From the NCBI GenBank assembly GCA_965546615.1, contig CBEUVQ010000002.1, positions 1 to 64,000 on the forward strand: 64,000 nucleotides of DNA. Reading direction: 5' to 3'. A program made the position numbers and the translations under genes. Numbering within the stretch: position 1 is the stretch's first letter; each line of letters opens with the position of its first letter. Positions 6,893 through 14,072 of this stretch are shown here, piece by piece. The stretch comes from CBEUVQ01 sp965546615. GTDB lineage: Bacteria > Bacillota > Desulfotomaculia > Desulfotomaculales > Desulfohalotomaculaceae. The notes below the pieces were generated by a model. It was not told the DNA's origin, made no database searches, and saw only the letters and a list, made by a program, of their open reading frames with translations.

Positions 6893-7447
6893 CTACAAGT
6901 ATTTGCCGGCCTCTTTGATACTTAATTTTGATAATTTGGGCTCGTATTTTGCCAGAAATGCTCTTACCCATTCGGGATTAAATTTACTGTAATCCCTTAA
7001 GATTGATAATTGATGGCTGCCCGCCTAAGCCATATATTATCACAAGTACTCCAAGATAACATCTCATCATTTACAGCAGGGTATTTTAACGAAAGATTAC
7101 CTATAACTTTATCAAGGCTGTCTGTTATATCCCACCACGACTTTGCAGCAATAAGGTTTTTTATCCTTGGAATATCATTTTCAGTGAGTTTCTTTTGAAC
7201 AGCGAAGATATATTCCACTGCTGTATACTGAGCTTCTCGGTATTCCTTTTCCCAACACAAGTCAACAAAACCCCAATCTACTGTATCCACCTTTGCTGCT
7301 AACTTAATATATGGTTTAATAATTTTATTCAGCTTCGGTTTAGGAATTCCAAGAAAAAAATTTGTCCCGCATATAAGCAGACATTTTTCCAGCCCGTTCT
7401 TCATTCTTTTCTGCTTCCAGCTTTTCAAACATTTCGATGTACCACAT
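6893..7447 (-). pseudogene. Decayed AlkD-type DNA alkylation repair gene
   Basis: Pieces of one AlkD-like HEAT-repeat DNA glycosylase occur in order but in different frames. The first piece starts at the ATG at 7447 (MWYIEMFEKLEAE, then AGKMSAYMRDKF) and shifts frame at a run of seven T near 7370. The second runs to 6997 and contains FLGIPKPKLNK, WEKEYREAQYTAVEYI, KSWWDITDSLDK and CDNIWLRRAAI, including the WD motif region. The third, in another frame, reads LRDYSKFNPEWVRAFL and ends with GKYL at 6893. Between pieces two and three about 35-40 expected residues are missing. The T-run shift alone could be a sequencing slip; the deletion cannot be. I call it non-functional. Confidence 0.8.
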
Positions 7448-7464
7448 CTTTATCACCGTTTAAT

Positions 7465-8175
7465 TTATTCTGACGCTATAAAAATTAACCGCCCGCAATT
7501 ATCGCATTTTACTACATTGTCAGCTTTTAATTCTTTAAGCTGATTATAACTTAAAGCCACATGACAACCACAGCAAATGCTGTTTTCAACTTTAGCTACC
7601 GGATTTTTAATTTTCTTTTTTAGGTTTAAAAATAAATCCAGCGTTTCCTGCTTAATTTTCTTATATTTTTCCTCTTTACATCTGCGCAGCTTCGCAAGTT
7701 CCTCTTTGAGCTGCCGCTGCTGCTGTTCGTACTGCCCACGGATATTGTAAAACATTTCTTTTTGCTGCTGCAAACTCTCAGATATCTGCACCAATGTGTT
7801 TTTTATCTGCTCTTGTTTTTCCATTAAATGCAGCTCTTGATCTTCTAATTTTGATACCTGCTGTTTAAGGTTACTGATATTCATTTGAACACCGGCAATT
7901 TCTTTTTTATTGTTCATTTCACCGTTATAAAGTTTAACATTTAGTTCATTCAGTTTTTGGTTTTGTAAATTTAAAACATCTTCCAAATTTTTTATCTCCA
8001 TTTTTAAGCGGCTGTATTCTTCTTTAAGCTTTTTAAACCTTGATTGGCCTCGTTGAATTTCGGTCTTAATTTTGCGCAGCTGCCCTGCGTATTCACTGTT
8101 TTTTATCAAGTTTTCCAGTTTAAACTGAGCTTCCTCCAGTTTCTGAATATCCCACAGCCGGTTAACTTCGTTCAT
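7465..8175 (-). CDS. Coiled-coil protein with C-terminal C4 zinc ribbon
   Basis: A 236-residue protein, mostly a long antiparallel coiled coil (about residues 5-180, rich in K/E/Q/L heptads), ending in a zinc ribbon: CCGCH near residue 200 and CDNCGRLIF near 225. This matches the DUF164/CT398-like family of zf-RING_7 proteins, common in bacteria and often encoded next to the Nif3-like gene as it is here. Its role is not firmly established; structural relatives suggest an adaptor that binds nucleic acid or other proteins. The ATG at 8175 has AAAGGAGG 10 bases upstream; the in-frame TTG at 8196 precedes that site and is rejected. Confidence 0.85.
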   Translation of the reverse strand: MNEVNRLWDIQKLEEAQFKLENLIKNSEYAGQLRKIKTEIQRGQSRFKKLKEEYSRLKMEIKNLEDVLNLQNQKLNELNVKLYNGEMNNKKEIAGVQMNISNLKQQVSKLEDQELHLMEKQEQIKNTLVQISESLQQQKEMFYNIRGQYEQQQRQLKEELAKLRRCKEEKYKKIKQETLDLFLNLKKKIKNPVAKVENSICCGCHVALSYNQLKELKADNVVKCDNCGRLIFIASE

Positions 8176-8242
8176 TTTTACAACCTCCTTTATCAAGTTA
8201 TCTGTAAAAAAAATAAGATGAGGTATTTAACACAACCTCATC

Positions 8243-9361
8243 TTAAAAATAATCAAAAGTATCTTTTTGATTTTTTGCTACAGTAATTTGCACAGCATAA
8301 TTTAATTGTGCACAGCGAGCGGTTAAAAATTGATATAGTTTTTCCACTACCGGCAGCTCACTGTAAAAATGCCCGGCATCAATAAAAGATAATCCTGCCG
8401 CCAGCATATCCTGAGCAGTGTGGTACTTAATATCTCCTGAAATAAACACATCAGCCCCTTTTGCAGCCGCCGCAGTCCACAACTCCGCGGCAGAACCGCC
8501 GCACAATGCTACTTTACGAACACTTTTACCTCGTTCACCGCCGGCTTTAACTATTCGCAGGCCTAACAATCGCTTGATGTTTTGCGCAAACTGCTCAAAA
8601 GTCTGTTCTGAAGGAAGTTCTCCTATCCGACCCAAACCATAAGCCGGACCTTCATTTTTCAACGGATAAAGGTCGTAAGCCACTTCTTCGTAGGGGTGAG
8701 CATTAATCATTTCGTTGATTACTGCCGATATATTTCGCTTAGAAACAATTGTTTCTAAGCGGACTTCTTCAACCTGTTCCAGTTCTCCGTGTTTTCCAAT
8801 GTAAGGGTTTGTTTCTTCCAATGGGCGAAATGTACCCACACCGGTAGTTTGAAAGGTACAATCGCTGTAATTGCCGATCCATCCGGCTCCTGCTCCGGTA
8901 ATGGCAGCTCTGACTTCGTTTACATGAGTCACCGGAACAAATACTACCAATTTTAAATACTTTTCACTTCCGGTTGGCTGTAAAACAGAAACATCCTTTA
9001 ATCCGATCATCTCCGCCAACACGCTGTTCACACCGTCATTGGCGATATCTAAATTAGTGTGTGCCGCGTAAACGGTGATTCCGTTTTTCAATATACCTTG
9101 GATTAGTTCTCCCAGCGGAGTATCAGTGTTTATATTTTTAATTCCCTTCATCAAAATCGGATGGTGAGTAATTATTAAGTCAATATTATTCTCTACCGCT
9201 TCATGCAGTACTGCTCTGTCCATGTCCAACGACAACAAAATGCGCTTTACCTCCGCTGATGGCGCGCCGATTTGCAAACCGGCATTGTCCCAATTCTCCG
9301 CCAAGTGCCTGGGGGCAAATTCTTCTACCAAATCAAAAATATCCCTGTTTTTTATAGCCAT
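8243..9361 (-). CDS. yqfO: Nif3-like dinuclear metal-centre protein
   Basis: A 372-residue Nif3 family protein of the long type: two halves of the Nif3 fold with a PII-like insertion in the middle (about residues 130-235). Metal-ligand motifs are visible: ITHHPIL (about 64-70), HTNLDIA (about 101-107) and GHFYSELPVVEKL near the C terminus. The family has been labelled GTP cyclohydrolase I type 2 in some species, but the in vivo role in Firmicutes is unsettled. Its start overlaps the 3' end of trmK by 10 bases, so the pair is translationally coupled, a conserved arrangement downstream of sigA in many Firmicutes. Confidence 0.93.
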   Translation of the reverse strand: MAIKNRDIFDLVEEFAPRHLAENWDNAGLQIGAPSAEVKRILLSLDMDRAVLHEAVENNIDLIITHHPILMKGIKNINTDTPLGELIQGILKNGITVYAAHTNLDIANDGVNSVLAEMIGLKDVSVLQPTGSEKYLKLVVFVPVTHVNEVRAAITGAGAGWIGNYSDCTFQTTGVGTFRPLEETNPYIGKHGELEQVEEVRLETIVSKRNISAVINEMINAHPYEEVAYDLYPLKNEGPAYGLGRIGELPSEQTFEQFAQNIKRLLGLRIVKAGGERGKSVRKVALCGGSAAELWTAAAAKGADVFISGDIKYHTAQDMLAAGLSFIDAGHFYSELPVVEKLYQFLTARCAQLNYAVQITVAKNQKDTFDYF

Positions 9362-10053
9362 TGATCACTCACCTTCTTTAATGCGGCCAATCTTTTTTCT
9401 ACAGTTTTAATTTTCTCTTGTATTTCCGGCTTATTGCTCTGCAATAAACCTTGTAAAATAAGACGGTATTTGTCTTCAATCTTATTGAGCAGTCGGGGCA
9501 GCAGAGGATGCTTTTTTTCAATCAATCTGGGGCCGATTTCCAAAATAACTGAAGAATGCAGCTGCTCCTCACCATGCTCGCAGGCCATGACAGTATATAA
9601 CCGTCCGTCCTCCAGCACCAATGTTTCATCTGCCAGCCGCCAACCGTTGGTAATCAGCCAATACCTTAAGCTTTCCTCATCACCCATCGGCTGCAGTATT
9701 AACTGTTCCAATCCGTTCAATACCTCCGGCGACTGCTTTAAAATCTGTTTAATGGTATTACCGCCCATACCGGCTATTATTGCTGTTTGCACTTCACCGG
9801 GTCGCAGTACCTGTAAACCGTCGCCTAAACGCAGCTCAATTTTTGAATCAAGTCCGTTGGCAAGAACATTCTTTCTTGCAGCCTGCAGGGGTTTTTCTTT
9901 CACATCGCAGGCAATTGCTTTAGGGCATCTGCCGGATTTAATTAAGTGAATCGGCAGATAGGCGTGATCAGTACCTATGTCCGCAATTATACTTCCGGCG
10001 GAAACAAACATCGCTGCAGTGTGAAGTCGCTTTGACAAAACTTTATTACTCAT
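9352..10053 (-). CDS. trmK: tRNA (adenine-22-N1)-methyltransferase
   Basis: A 233-residue Rossmann-fold methyltransferase. The SAM-binding motif is IADIGTDHAYLPI (about 23-35), followed by the acidic loop ACDVKEKPL and the family signature AGMGGNTI (about 93-100). LQPMGDEESLRYWL and a C-terminal helical extension (about 190-233) are characteristic of TrmK, which methylates A22 of tRNAs in Gram-positive bacteria. It is coupled to yqfO. The usual dnaG-sigA neighbours are absent; mgtE lies upstream instead, separated by a terminator. Confidence 0.93.
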   Translation of the reverse strand: MSNKVLSKRLHTAAMFVSAGSIIADIGTDHAYLPIHLIKSGRCPKAIACDVKEKPLQAARKNVLANGLDSKIELRLGDGLQVLRPGEVQTAIIAGMGGNTIKQILKQSPEVLNGLEQLILQPMGDEESLRYWLITNGWRLADETLVLEDGRLYTVMACEHGEEQLHSSVILEIGPRLIEKKHPLLPRLLNKIEDKYRLILQGLLQSNKPEIQEKIKTVEKRLAALKKVSDQWL

Positions 10054-10145
10054 AATATATTACTTCTCCGAAAATGTCATCTTTACCTTTTCATTAATCC
10101 AAATAATTTTAGTTTTACCACACCGGCGAAATATATAACTTAGTT

Positions 10146-10172
10146 AAAAAACCTGCCGAAAACGGCAGGTTT
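10146..10172 (-). terminator. Terminator of mgtE
   Basis: AACCTGCCG/CGGCAGGTT stem with a 4-base loop followed by TTTTTT on the minus strand. Confidence 0.88.
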
Positions 10173-10185
10173 GGATTTTGTTTAA

Positions 10186-11538
10186 TCAAAGTATAAATAT
10201 TGTGGCCATGCCAAAGTAAATCATCATACTGGTAATGTCCATCAGTGTAGCAATAAACGGACCGGAAGCCAATGCCGGATCCACACCGATGCGGTTGATT
10301 ACTACCGGTACCAAACTACCCAAAATAGTAGCGGTCGATATAGAAAAGGCCATTGATAATCCAACCACCAGGCCCAATGTCGGCGATGACTGCCACAAAT
10401 AGGCCATGACAGACAGCACCAATCCACAAACAATGCCAACTAAAATGCCAACTTGTGTTTCTTTCCATACAACCGCAAAAATTTTATCTTTATTAATCTC
10501 CCCGGTGGCTAACCCCCGCACTACTACCGTTAACGATTGAGTAGCGGCATTGCCGGGGCCGCCGGCCATGGCGGTAATAAAGAAAGCTAAAGCGGTCATA
10601 TGCTCCAGTGTGGAAGAAAAACCATTAATGACATTTCCGGCAATCAGTTCACCAAATAATAAGCCAATCAGCCAGGGCAGCCTGCGTCCCGCTCTTGTCA
10701 AAAAGCTGCTTTCAATATCCTGCCCTTCCGGTTCCATGTTTCCGGCCAGGCGCATCATGTCCTCGGTAGCTTCTTCTTGGATAACGTCCATTACATCGTC
10801 GAAAGTAATAATTCCTAACAGCTGCATATCGTCATTAACTACCGGTACCGCCAAAAAGTCGTATTTCGACATCAGCCGCGCCACTTCTTCTTGGTCGATG
10901 CGCACATTAACACTGGTTACTTTGGTGCGCATAATGTTTTCAATCAGTTCTTCAGGCGGGGCAACAATTAATTCCCGCAGTGATATTACCCCGACAAGCT
11001 GCTCATCATCATTGGTAACGTAAACATAATAAACGGTTTCCGCATCGGGAGCAATTTTGCGCAGCCGTTCAATAGCTTGGTTAGCGGTCATATACTTGCG
11101 TACATCAACATATTCAGTGGCCATTAAGCCGCCTGCGGTATCCTTCTCATAACTGAGCAGGTCGCGAATGTCTTCCGCTTCCGCTGCTTCCATTAACCCC
11201 AAAAGTTTATTTTTCTGCTCTTCAGGCAGCTCACCAAGCAGGTCAGCAGCATCGTCTGTAAACATTTGGCTTAAAATATCAGCTGTACGCTTGGGGCCAA
11301 GACCTGCCAGCAGCGGCGGCAGATCATCACGGTCAAGGTCAAACAGTATTTCTGATGCCTTGCTGTTATCAACCAAACGCAGTACTTTAATGCGCTGAGG
11401 GAGAGGCAGTTCGCGAAAAACCTCGGAAATATCCGCGGCATGAAGATCTTTCAAGCATTGACGCAGCTTGTTCAGCGAGTTTTGGGCCAGACACTCAATA
11501 ACTTGATCTCTGATTTCTTGAAAATCGGATGATAGCAT
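10186..11538 (-). CDS. mgtE: Magnesium transporter MgtE
   Basis: A 450-residue Mg2+ channel. The N-terminal helical domain (about 1-130) includes FDLDRDDLPPLL. Two CBS domains follow (about 135-255; VSLRELIV and GIITFDDVMDVI), then a five-helix membrane domain (about 280-450) with GGPGNAATQSLTVVVRG, whose Asn-Ala-Ala-Thr region lines the pore. In characterised MgtE the cytosolic domains close the pore when Mg2+ is plentiful. The gene is monocistronic, with its own promoter, a leader of about 290 bases with alternative structures, and a terminator. The Shine-Dalgarno AGGAG (11548-11552) lies in the loop of a hairpin whose 3' arm touches the start codon. Confidence 0.95.
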   Translation of the reverse strand: MLSSDFQEIRDQVIECLAQNSLNKLRQCLKDLHAADISEVFRELPLPQRIKVLRLVDNSKASEILFDLDRDDLPPLLAGLGPKRTADILSQMFTDDAADLLGELPEEQKNKLLGLMEAAEAEDIRDLLSYEKDTAGGLMATEYVDVRKYMTANQAIERLRKIAPDAETVYYVYVTNDDEQLVGVISLRELIVAPPEELIENIMRTKVTSVNVRIDQEEVARLMSKYDFLAVPVVNDDMQLLGIITFDDVMDVIQEEATEDMMRLAGNMEPEGQDIESSFLTRAGRRLPWLIGLLFGELIAGNVINGFSSTLEHMTALAFFITAMAGGPGNAATQSLTVVVRGLATGEINKDKIFAVVWKETQVGILVGIVCGLVLSVMAYLWQSSPTLGLVVGLSMAFSISTATILGSLVPVVINRIGVDPALASGPFIATLMDITSMMIYFGMATIFIL

Positions 11539-11826
11539 GTGGGCTCACTCCTATCTTGCGAAACGCCCACACCCCGCTACCGCTGATTGCACATATTGGG
11601 CAGTAAGTGCAGACGTTTCTTATTTAGTTGTAATAAGTTCTTTTCTAACCCACAAGGGTCAGCGTCCATAGACTTACCACCGCCTTTAACCATAATAAAA
11701 AGCCTTCATTCGTAAAAGGCTTTAAAGATAAACTTGGCTTGCGCCAGACCCTTAGGCTGGCGAAAGCCTTAGTCTTACTTACACAATAACAGTCAAAATT
11801 TATACTTTCAGGTATAAAAAGTCTCC
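11539..11826 (-). promoter_or_regulatory. Structured mgtE leader, candidate attenuator/riboswitch of unassigned class
   Basis: From the promoter towards mgtE the minus strand shows several elements. TTTATAC/GTATAAA is a hairpin (11799-11818). GGCTTTCGCCAG pairs with CTGGCGCAAGCC (11736-11768). AAAGCCTT/AAGGCTTT is a terminator hairpin followed by five T (11697-11723). AAGGCTTT at 11763-11770 is identical to the terminator 3' arm, so it can pair with the 5' arm and prevent termination. Further down is a branched element: outer helix 11602-11608/11672-11678, inner helix GACG/CGTC, and hairpins CTGACCC/GGGTTAG and CTTATT/AATAAG. Last comes GTGGGC/GCCCAC around the ribosome binding site. GCCCA at 11597-11601 can compete for that last stem. 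The M-box consensus was not found. Confidence 0.6.
11697..11723 (-). terminator. Conditional terminator in the mgtE leader
   Basis: Arms AAAGCCTT and AAGGCTTT with a 9-base loop and TTTTT afterwards. It may either end era-side transcription or act as an attenuator for mgtE; the upstream duplicate arm at 11763-11770 favours the second. Confidence 0.6.
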
Positions 11827-11832
11827 ATGGGT

Positions 11833-11861
11833 AGGGTAACAGCTTAATCCACAGTTGTCAA
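11833..11861 (-). promoter_or_regulatory. Candidate promoter of mgtE
   Basis: A perfect TTGACA, 17 bases, then TACCCT (weak -10) just downstream of the era stop codon. Confidence 0.5.
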
Positions 11862-11873
11862 TACAGAAATCAT

Positions 11874-12764
11874 TTATTCCTCATGATATCCAAAATTGCG
11901 GAGCAGCTCCGGCCTGTTGCGCCAATCTTTTTTTACTTTCACCCAAAGCTGCAGATATACCTTGCTGCCCAACAAATTTTCAATCTCCGTTCTGGCCAGG
12001 CTGCCGATTTTTTTCAGCATTGTTCCGCCTTTGCCAATGAGTATACCTTTTTGAGATTCGCGCTCGGTGTAAATGGCGGCGTTTACCGCCACCACGTTAT
12101 TGGGCCGTTCTTCGATATGCTCAATCACGGCGGTAACAGAATGAGGCACTTCTTCACTGGTAAGGTGCAGTACTTTTTCCCGAATGATTTCCGCCATAAT
12201 AAAAGTTTCCGGGCGATCGGTAACCATTCCCGCCGGATAGTACTGCGGCCCTTCCGGCAGACGCTCCAGCAGCACATTAACCAGCCTGTCGGTGTTTTCT
12301 CCGGTCAGCGCAGAAACAGGAACAATTTCGGCAAAATCATAAACATCTTTATATTGTTGAATTACCGGCAGCAGTTCTTCTTTAGTGATTAAGTCAATTT
12401 TGTTCAGCACCAATATCACCGGATTTTTTAAACCTTTCATCTGTTCTAAAATGTAAAGATCTCCCCGACCGGGCGGACCGGTTGCTTCCGTTAAAAACAG
12501 CACAATATCTACTTCTTTTAAAGCGCCCAACGCTAAATCCACCAAATGCTCACCTAAGCGGTGTTTGGGCTTATGAATACCGGGCGTATCTAAAAAAACC
12601 ACCTGAGCATCGTCCAGTGTTAATACTGAATGGATCTTATGCCTGGTAGTTTGGGCTTTATCAGACATAATAGCCACTTTTTGCCCTACCAGTTTGTTTA
12701 ATAACGTAGATTTACCTACATTGGTTCGGCCGACAATAGCCACAAAACCGGATTTGTAGGTCAA
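11874..12764 (-). CDS. era: GTPase Era
   Basis: A 296-residue GTPase that binds 16S rRNA during small-subunit assembly. G1 is GRTNVGKST, G3 DTPGIHKPKH, G4 NKID, all within the first 130 residues. The C-terminal KH domain carries GKGGTMLKKIG. The chosen TTG start has a GGGGGG Shine-Dalgarno 6 bases upstream and gives the normal N terminus TYKSGFVAIVGR. An earlier TTG at 12806 would overlap cdd. It is the last gene of the dgkA-cdd-era run, a conserved Firmicutes order. Confidence 0.96.
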   Translation of the reverse strand: MTYKSGFVAIVGRTNVGKSTLLNKLVGQKVAIMSDKAQTTRHKIHSVLTLDDAQVVFLDTPGIHKPKHRLGEHLVDLALGALKEVDIVLFLTEATGPPGRGDLYILEQMKGLKNPVILVLNKIDLITKEELLPVIQQYKDVYDFAEIVPVSALTGENTDRLVNVLLERLPEGPQYYPAGMVTDRPETFIMAEIIREKVLHLTSEEVPHSVTAVIEHIEERPNNVVAVNAAIYTERESQKGILIGKGGTMLKKIGSLARTEIENLLGSKVYLQLWVKVKKDWRNRPELLRNFGYHEE

Positions 12765-12780
12765 AATTCTCCCCCCTTGG

Positions 12781-13221
12781 CTATTCTGCCAGCATATCTT
12801 TATCAAAGTGCGCCGGCAAAAGTTCCCTTACAGTTGTTTTAATATAATTGCCTGTTTTGCTGACCATGTATACTTCCATATCCGGAGCAAATTCCGCCAT
12901 TACCTGACGGCAGGCTCCGCATGGACTGCACGGCTGCTCGGTATCGCCAATTACCGCCATCGCTTTAAAATCGCGTGCGCCATCGGCAACCGCTTTAAAT
13001 ATTGCCACCCGCTCGGCACAGCATGTCAGCCCGTAAGAAACATTTTCTATATTGCAGCCGCTGTAAACATTACCGTCTTTGGTAATCAGTGCGGCACCAA
13101 CCGAAAAACAAGAATAAGGTGCGTAAGCCCGCTTCATAGCGGCCTTGGCAGTGTTGATCAGCTTTTCCAGCGGAAAAACCGATCCATGCACGTGAATAAG
13201 TTTTTCACCGGTACCAGACAT
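12781..13221 (-). CDS. cdd: Cytidine deaminase
   Basis: A 146-residue zinc enzyme converting cytidine and deoxycytidine to uridine forms for pyrimidine salvage. The catalytic CAE motif is in LTCCAERVAI (about 68-77) and the PCGAC zinc ligands in CSPCGACRQV (about 99-108). NIENVSYG binds the ribose. The N terminus is about ten residues longer than usual. A TAGGAGGTG site is placed well for the ATG at 13221. It lies between dgkA and era, with 16 bases to era, consistent with one transcript. Confidence 0.96.
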   Translation of the reverse strand: MSGTGEKLIHVHGSVFPLEKLINTAKAAMKRAYAPYSCFSVGAALITKDGNVYSGCNIENVSYGLTCCAERVAIFKAVADGARDFKAMAVIGDTEQPCSPCGACRQVMAEFAPDMEVYMVSKTGNYIKTTVRELLPAHFDKDMLAE

Positions 13222-13245
13222 TTCGCACCTCCTAAGCCATGTTTT

Positions 13246-13602
13246 CTAGATTCTTTCCAGCAGTTTGGGCAGCAGGATAACTGCCGCTACTGCCAAAGCG
13301 TTGACAGCGGCAATTAACACCGCACCGGCAGCAGCGTCTTTGGCTGCTTTCGCTAACGGATGATAATCTGTAGTTATTAAGTTTACTGCTGCTTCTACTG
13401 CGGTGTTTATCAGCTCTGCCGTCCAGACCAGTGCAATGGCAAAAATAATATCCAGCCACTGGTCTGCAGTCAGTTTAAGCACGCCGCTCACCAAAATAAC
13501 CGCTGCAGTGGCAGCTAAGTGAAAACGCATATTGGGTTGTGTTTTTAAGGCATAGATAATGCCGCTTGCTGCCCAACGCAAGTTTCTTTTAAACCACTGC
13601 AT
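13246..13602 (-). CDS. dgkA: Undecaprenol/diacylglycerol kinase
   Basis: A 118-residue integral membrane kinase with three hydrophobic helices (about 26-44, 48-66, 92-112). The family signature ELINTAVE (about 63-70) plus HPLAKAAKDAAAGAV (about 81-95) is intact, including the catalytic glutamate and the KDxAAGAV turn. In Gram-positive bacteria this protein phosphorylates undecaprenol to recycle the cell-wall lipid carrier. It sits 11 bases after ybeY and 24 before cdd, in the standard order. Confidence 0.93.
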   Translation of the reverse strand: MQWFKRNLRWAASGIIYALKTQPNMRFHLAATAAVILVSGVLKLTADQWLDIIFAIALVWTAELINTAVEAAVNLITTDYHPLAKAAKDAAAGAVLIAAVNALAVAAVILLPKLLERI

Positions 13603-13613
13603 TTAATAAAAAC

Positions 13614-14072
13614 CTACCTGCTTATATTCAACTCTGCTAACACACGCTTCTCCTCAGCGCGCATAATTTTTGTTTCCTCTTCTTCCATGTGGTCATACCC
13701 CAACAAATGCAGCGTACCGTGCACCGCTAAGAAGGCCAGTTCCCGCTCAAAGGTATGACCGTATTCTTCAGCCTGACGTTTTGCGGTGTCTATAGAAATA
13801 ATGATATCTCCCAACAAATGGTCTTCTCCTTCAATATCCGGTATTTCTTCCCCTTCATCAAAGGCAAAGGAAAGCACATCGGTCGGTCGATCCACACCCC
13901 GGTAATGCCGATTTAACCGATGGATATATTCATCATCAACCAAAGACACGCTGACCTCGTTATCTGCCTTTGCGTGCAGTTCTAATGTCTTGTTTACTAC
14001 TTTGGTGACAATATCTTCCCACTCTTCAGGAACGGGAGCATCGCTTTGAAAATTGTTAACATAAACTGGCAC
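13614..14072 (-). CDS. ybeY: Endoribonuclease YbeY
   Basis: A 152-residue metal-dependent RNase for 16S rRNA 3' maturation and ribosome quality control. The zinc motif H-x3-H-x5-H is present as HGTLHLLGYDH in the C-terminal third, preceded by the conserved RPTDVLSFAFDE. I place the start at the GTG at 14072, preceded by AAAGGAG; upstream in-frame ATG codons would lengthen the overlap with pgpH. With the GTG the overlap with the 3' end of pgpH is 17 bases. Confidence 0.93.
   Translation of the reverse strand: MPVYVNNFQSDAPVPEEWEDIVTKVVNKTLELHAKADNEVSVSLVDDEYIHRLNRHYRGVDRPTDVLSFAFDEGEEIPDIEGEDHLLGDIIISIDTAKRQAEEYGHTFERELAFLAVHGTLHLLGYDHMEEEETKIMRAEEKRVLAELNISR

Noticed and set aside
11539..11826. 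M-box (ykoK) Mg2+ riboswitch in front of mgtE
   Set aside because: The conserved blocks (GUUAGGUGAGGCUCC, CUGCUGCCC, GACGCCAAUGGGU) are not present in order; the leader is structured but unassigned.
13232..13459. 75-codon minus-strand frame inside dgkA
   Set aside because: It is a shifted frame of dgkA, which has the intact family motifs.
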